A DNA stretch of 7,312 bases from Kiritimatiellia bacterium (GTDB lineage Bacteria; Verrucomicrobiota; Kiritimatiellia; RFP12; UBA1067), in NCBI GenBank assembly GCA_017936245.1, contig JAGBFY010000016.1, forward strand, positions 1-7,312, written 5' to 3'. Each line of letters opens with the position of its first letter. Within the stretch, counting starts at the first letter, position 1. Of the stretch, positions 5,888 through 7,312 are shown piece by piece. Position numbers and translations under genes: made by a program. The notes beneath the pieces are model-generated. The model was not told the DNA's origin and did no database searches. It saw nothing but the letters and a program-made list of their open reading frames with translations.

Positions 5888-6792
5888 GCCGCACCTCCTC
5901 TGAGCTTGCGCTCGGTTGCGGCGGCGAGACGTTTCTCCTCACGCTCATCCTGACGCTTCATCCACCATGCCACGCAGGCCAGCGGCACGAGCACCGAGAA
6001 CCCGGTGATTGTAGCCAGAGCGGAAGCATGCGGAAGGTTGCGGTCGGGGAACGTGCGCTGATAGATCTTGTTTCCGATAAGCTCAGAATCCTGTCCGCCA
6101 ACAAGATCGGGAATCACATACGATCCGATGGCAGGAATGAACACCATGAGAATCGCGGAGATGACTCCCCTTTTCACTCCCGGCAGAAATATCTTGCGGA
6201 ACGCAAAGAAACTCCTGGCCCCGAGGTCACGCGCCGCCTCCAGAAGCGAGAAGTCGAACTTCTCCGCAGCCGTATAGATCGGCATTATCGCAAACGGAAG
6301 GAACGAATACACCGACACCACAAGAATCGCACCGGAGTTGTAGTTCAGGATCGTATCCTCGGAAGCTATGCCGATGGCGACCAGAAAACGCTGAAGAAAT
6401 CCTTCCGGACTCAGAAGCGTACGCCACGCAAACACCCGCACGATGAAGCTCGTCCAAAACGGAAGCATTATAAGCCCGGCGATCACCGCCCGCCATTTCA
6501 CTGTCATTCGAGCAATGGCATACGCGCAAGGCAGGGAGAGCAGCACACAGATGAGCGTTGTGACGGCTGATATCCAGATTGTGCGCCACACGATGGCGGG
6601 ATAATTGGGGTTCGAGATGGAACGCCACGTCTCCATAGTGAAGCCTGGCGCAATGCCGCCATCCGCGCTGGGAGCATGGAACGCAATACCGAACACAATA
6701 AGCGTGGGTATGACAAAGAAAAGCAGCAACCACACGAACGACGGTATGGTTGTCAGCACTTCAGTCCAGTTTCTCTTCTTGTTCTCTTTCAA
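5884..6792 (-). CDS. potB: Polyamine-type ABC transporter permease PotB, TTG start
   Basis: This is the first permease subunit of the same importer. The 302 residues (E. coli PotB about 275-285) show a first helix at about 16-38, others at 68-94, 101-123, 153-175 and 207-229, and a last one at 258-278. The EAA loop EAARDLGARSFFAFRKIFLP (185-204) docks the ATPase. GSYVIPDLVGG (223-233) and a following short N-K-I-Y-Q segment match PotB. A charged tail (280-302) ends in RGGAA and contains the potC ribosome site. No ATG is available: the first start is TTG at 6792, a TAA lies two codons upstream in frame, and the next alternative is GTG at 6759. No ribosome site is visible before the TTG, and the predicted transcript begins only four or five bases ahead, so initiation may be nearly leaderless. 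The exact start is uncertain; the family is not. Confidence 0.87.
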   Translation of the reverse strand: MKENKKRNWTEVLTTIPSFVWLLLFFVIPTLIVFGIAFHAPSADGGIAPGFTMETWRSISNPNYPAIVWRTIWISAVTTLICVLLSLPCAYAIARMTVKWRAVIAGLIMLPFWTSFIVRVFAWRTLLSPEGFLQRFLVAIGIASEDTILNYNSGAILVVSVYSFLPFAIMPIYTAAEKFDFSLLEAARDLGARSFFAFRKIFLPGVKRGVISAILMVFIPAIGSYVIPDLVGGQDSELIGNKIYQRTFPDRNLPHASALATITGFSVLVPLACVAWWMKRQDEREEKRLAAATERKLRGGAA

Positions 6793-6879
6793 AGTGCGTT
6801 AAAGTATATCACATAGCATAATCAGGTAAAAGCAAAAATCCAACATTTTCACTTCACAGCAAAAAGCCTGAACGCACTT
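6792..6879. repeat. 9-bp inverted repeat upstream of potB
   Basis: AAGTGCGTT (plus 6792-6800) and AACGCACTT (plus 6871-6879) are perfect reverse complements 70 bases apart. The proximal arm ends at the first base of the potB TTG. Between them lies the extended -10. In a longer transcript the arms could pair and hide the start; alternatively they could be paired operator half-sites, or chance. Confidence 0.4.
6803..6811 (-). promoter_or_regulatory. Extended -10 promoter of potB
   Basis: TGATATACT (6811-6803) on the minus strand is an extended -10 (TG-N-TATACT, five of six to TATAAT). The -35 region 17 bases upstream (TTTTAC) is poor, as is common with extended -10 promoters. Predicted start is about 6796-6797, only four or five bases before the TTG. 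The rest of this 178-base gap shows no gene; a TTGACA (6902-6897) has no matching -10. Confidence 0.5.
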
Positions 6880-6954
6880 CACTCACAGCTTTCCCGTGTC
6901 AAACTGCTTCGCCTCATATCTTCGACAATGCTCTTTGTGTAACAAACAGGGAAT

Positions 6955-6970
6955 GATATCTTCGGATATC
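6955..6970. other. Short perfect hairpin just after the small ORF's stop
   Basis: GATATC-TTCG-GATATC gives a 6-bp stem with a four-base loop. It starts at the base after the TAG stop (6973-6971). In plus-strand RNA the loop is c(UUCG)g, an unusually stable tetraloop; in minus-strand RNA it is CGAA. No U-tract follows on the minus strand. It may mark the 3' end of the small gene's message. Confidence 0.35.
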
Positions 6971-7219
6971 CTAAGCGCACGCGTCTATATATGTCCGCTT
7001 ATACGTTTTGTGCGGAATGGCATCTTCACAAATTCTAAGAGCCAGCACAGCGGCAAGATCAAGGAACGTTCCTTCGCAGACGGCAAGGATCTCATTCACC
7101 ACACTCCTTACCTCTTCATTAAGGCGGAGATTCTTTCCATTACCGCCAGCACTCACATTATTCCCACTTACATCCTTATCGTCCCTGGCCCCCCCTTCAT
7201 ATTGCCCGTTCGCTCTCAT
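6971..7219 (-). CDS. Small protein of unknown function, possible ribbon-helix-helix fold
   Basis: I do not recognise this protein. From ATG 7219 it has 82 residues. Residues 1-28 are polar and Gly/Asp/Asn-rich. Residues 29-66 (KNLRLNEEVRSVVNEIL, then AVCEGTFLDLAAVLALRICE) have the pattern of a short strand (LRL), a helix, a turn and a second helix, as in ribbon-helix-helix regulators and antitoxins. A basic tail PHKTYKRTY (69-77) ends the protein. This start is favoured by AAGGA ten bases upstream. However, the same frame is open through an ATG at 7297 and on to the right edge without a stop, so the gene could be longer and truncated here. No toxin partner is visible downstream. The fold is a guess from pattern only. 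Confidence 0.4.
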   Translation of the reverse strand: MRANGQYEGGARDDKDVSGNNVSAGGNGKNLRLNEEVRSVVNEILAVCEGTFLDLAAVLALRICEDAIPHKTYKRTYIDACA

Positions 7220-7312
7220 GATTTTCTCTTCCTTCCAACCTGCCCCATCATTCCCACACTTGATCTCCGCCTCTTTATGCACCGGACTCTTGCACATGGC
7301 TCCACAATCACC

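Noticed and set aside
6897..6902. Perfect TTGACA on the minus strand as a -35 for potB
   Set aside because: No -10-like hexamer occurs 16 to 18 bases downstream.
1..7312. CRISPR arrays, tRNA or rRNA genes, insertion sequences, attachment sites
   Set aside because: No regularly spaced repeats, cloverleaf sequences, transposase motifs or terminal repeats were seen on either strand.

Overview
The window is a densely packed bacterial chromosome segment, moderately GC-rich by eye, and every supported gene lies on the minus strand. The biological order therefore runs from high to low coordinates. Overall protein character (long-form-like HisG, the uracil-DNA-glycosylase-like N-terminus, GalE, EF-P) loosely recalls the Verrucomicrobiota/Lentisphaerae/Kiritimatiellota (PVC) group. 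That is a low-confidence impression; a phylogeny was not run.

Layout in the direction of transcription. (1) 7312-6971: the end of a small unrecognised protein whose last part could fold as ribbon-helix-helix; its frame is open to the window edge. (2) 6970-6793: a 178-base intergenic region with an extended -10 promoter and a 9-bp inverted repeat whose second arm reaches the start codon of the next gene. (3) 6792-3797: potB-potC, two polyamine-type ABC permeases overlapping by ATGA, then an organophosphate:phosphate antiporter (GlpT/UhpT/UhpC type) 10 bases downstream that carries a single-base frameshift. (4) 3766-3002: fabG, 30 bases further on, ending at a hairpin with a U-tract. (5) A TTGCGG-17-TATAAT promoter whose -35 lies inside that hairpin drives efp (2888-2313), followed by galE (2224-1196) and a small protein (1182-568) resembling a uracil-DNA glycosylase stripped of its catalytic motifs. 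(6) A second promoter, TTGCAG-17-TATAAT, drives hisG, which is cut by the left edge.

There is no single pathway. The region mixes transport (polyamines, a phosphorylated metabolite), fatty-acid synthesis (FabG), translation (EF-P), sugar nucleotides (GalE) and histidine synthesis (HisG), as is usual for core chromosome. No mobile element, CRISPR array, tRNA or rRNA was seen, and no intergenic gap exceeds 300 bases.

The points most worth following up are the UDG-like protein lacking both active-site motifs, the broken antiporter, and a 15-bp hairpin in the galE leader whose three non-Watson-Crick positions are all G-U in the sense RNA. The two strong promoters, each abutting or overlapping a hairpin and sharing an 11-base motif, are also notable. 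I do not see a convincing new multi-gene system.
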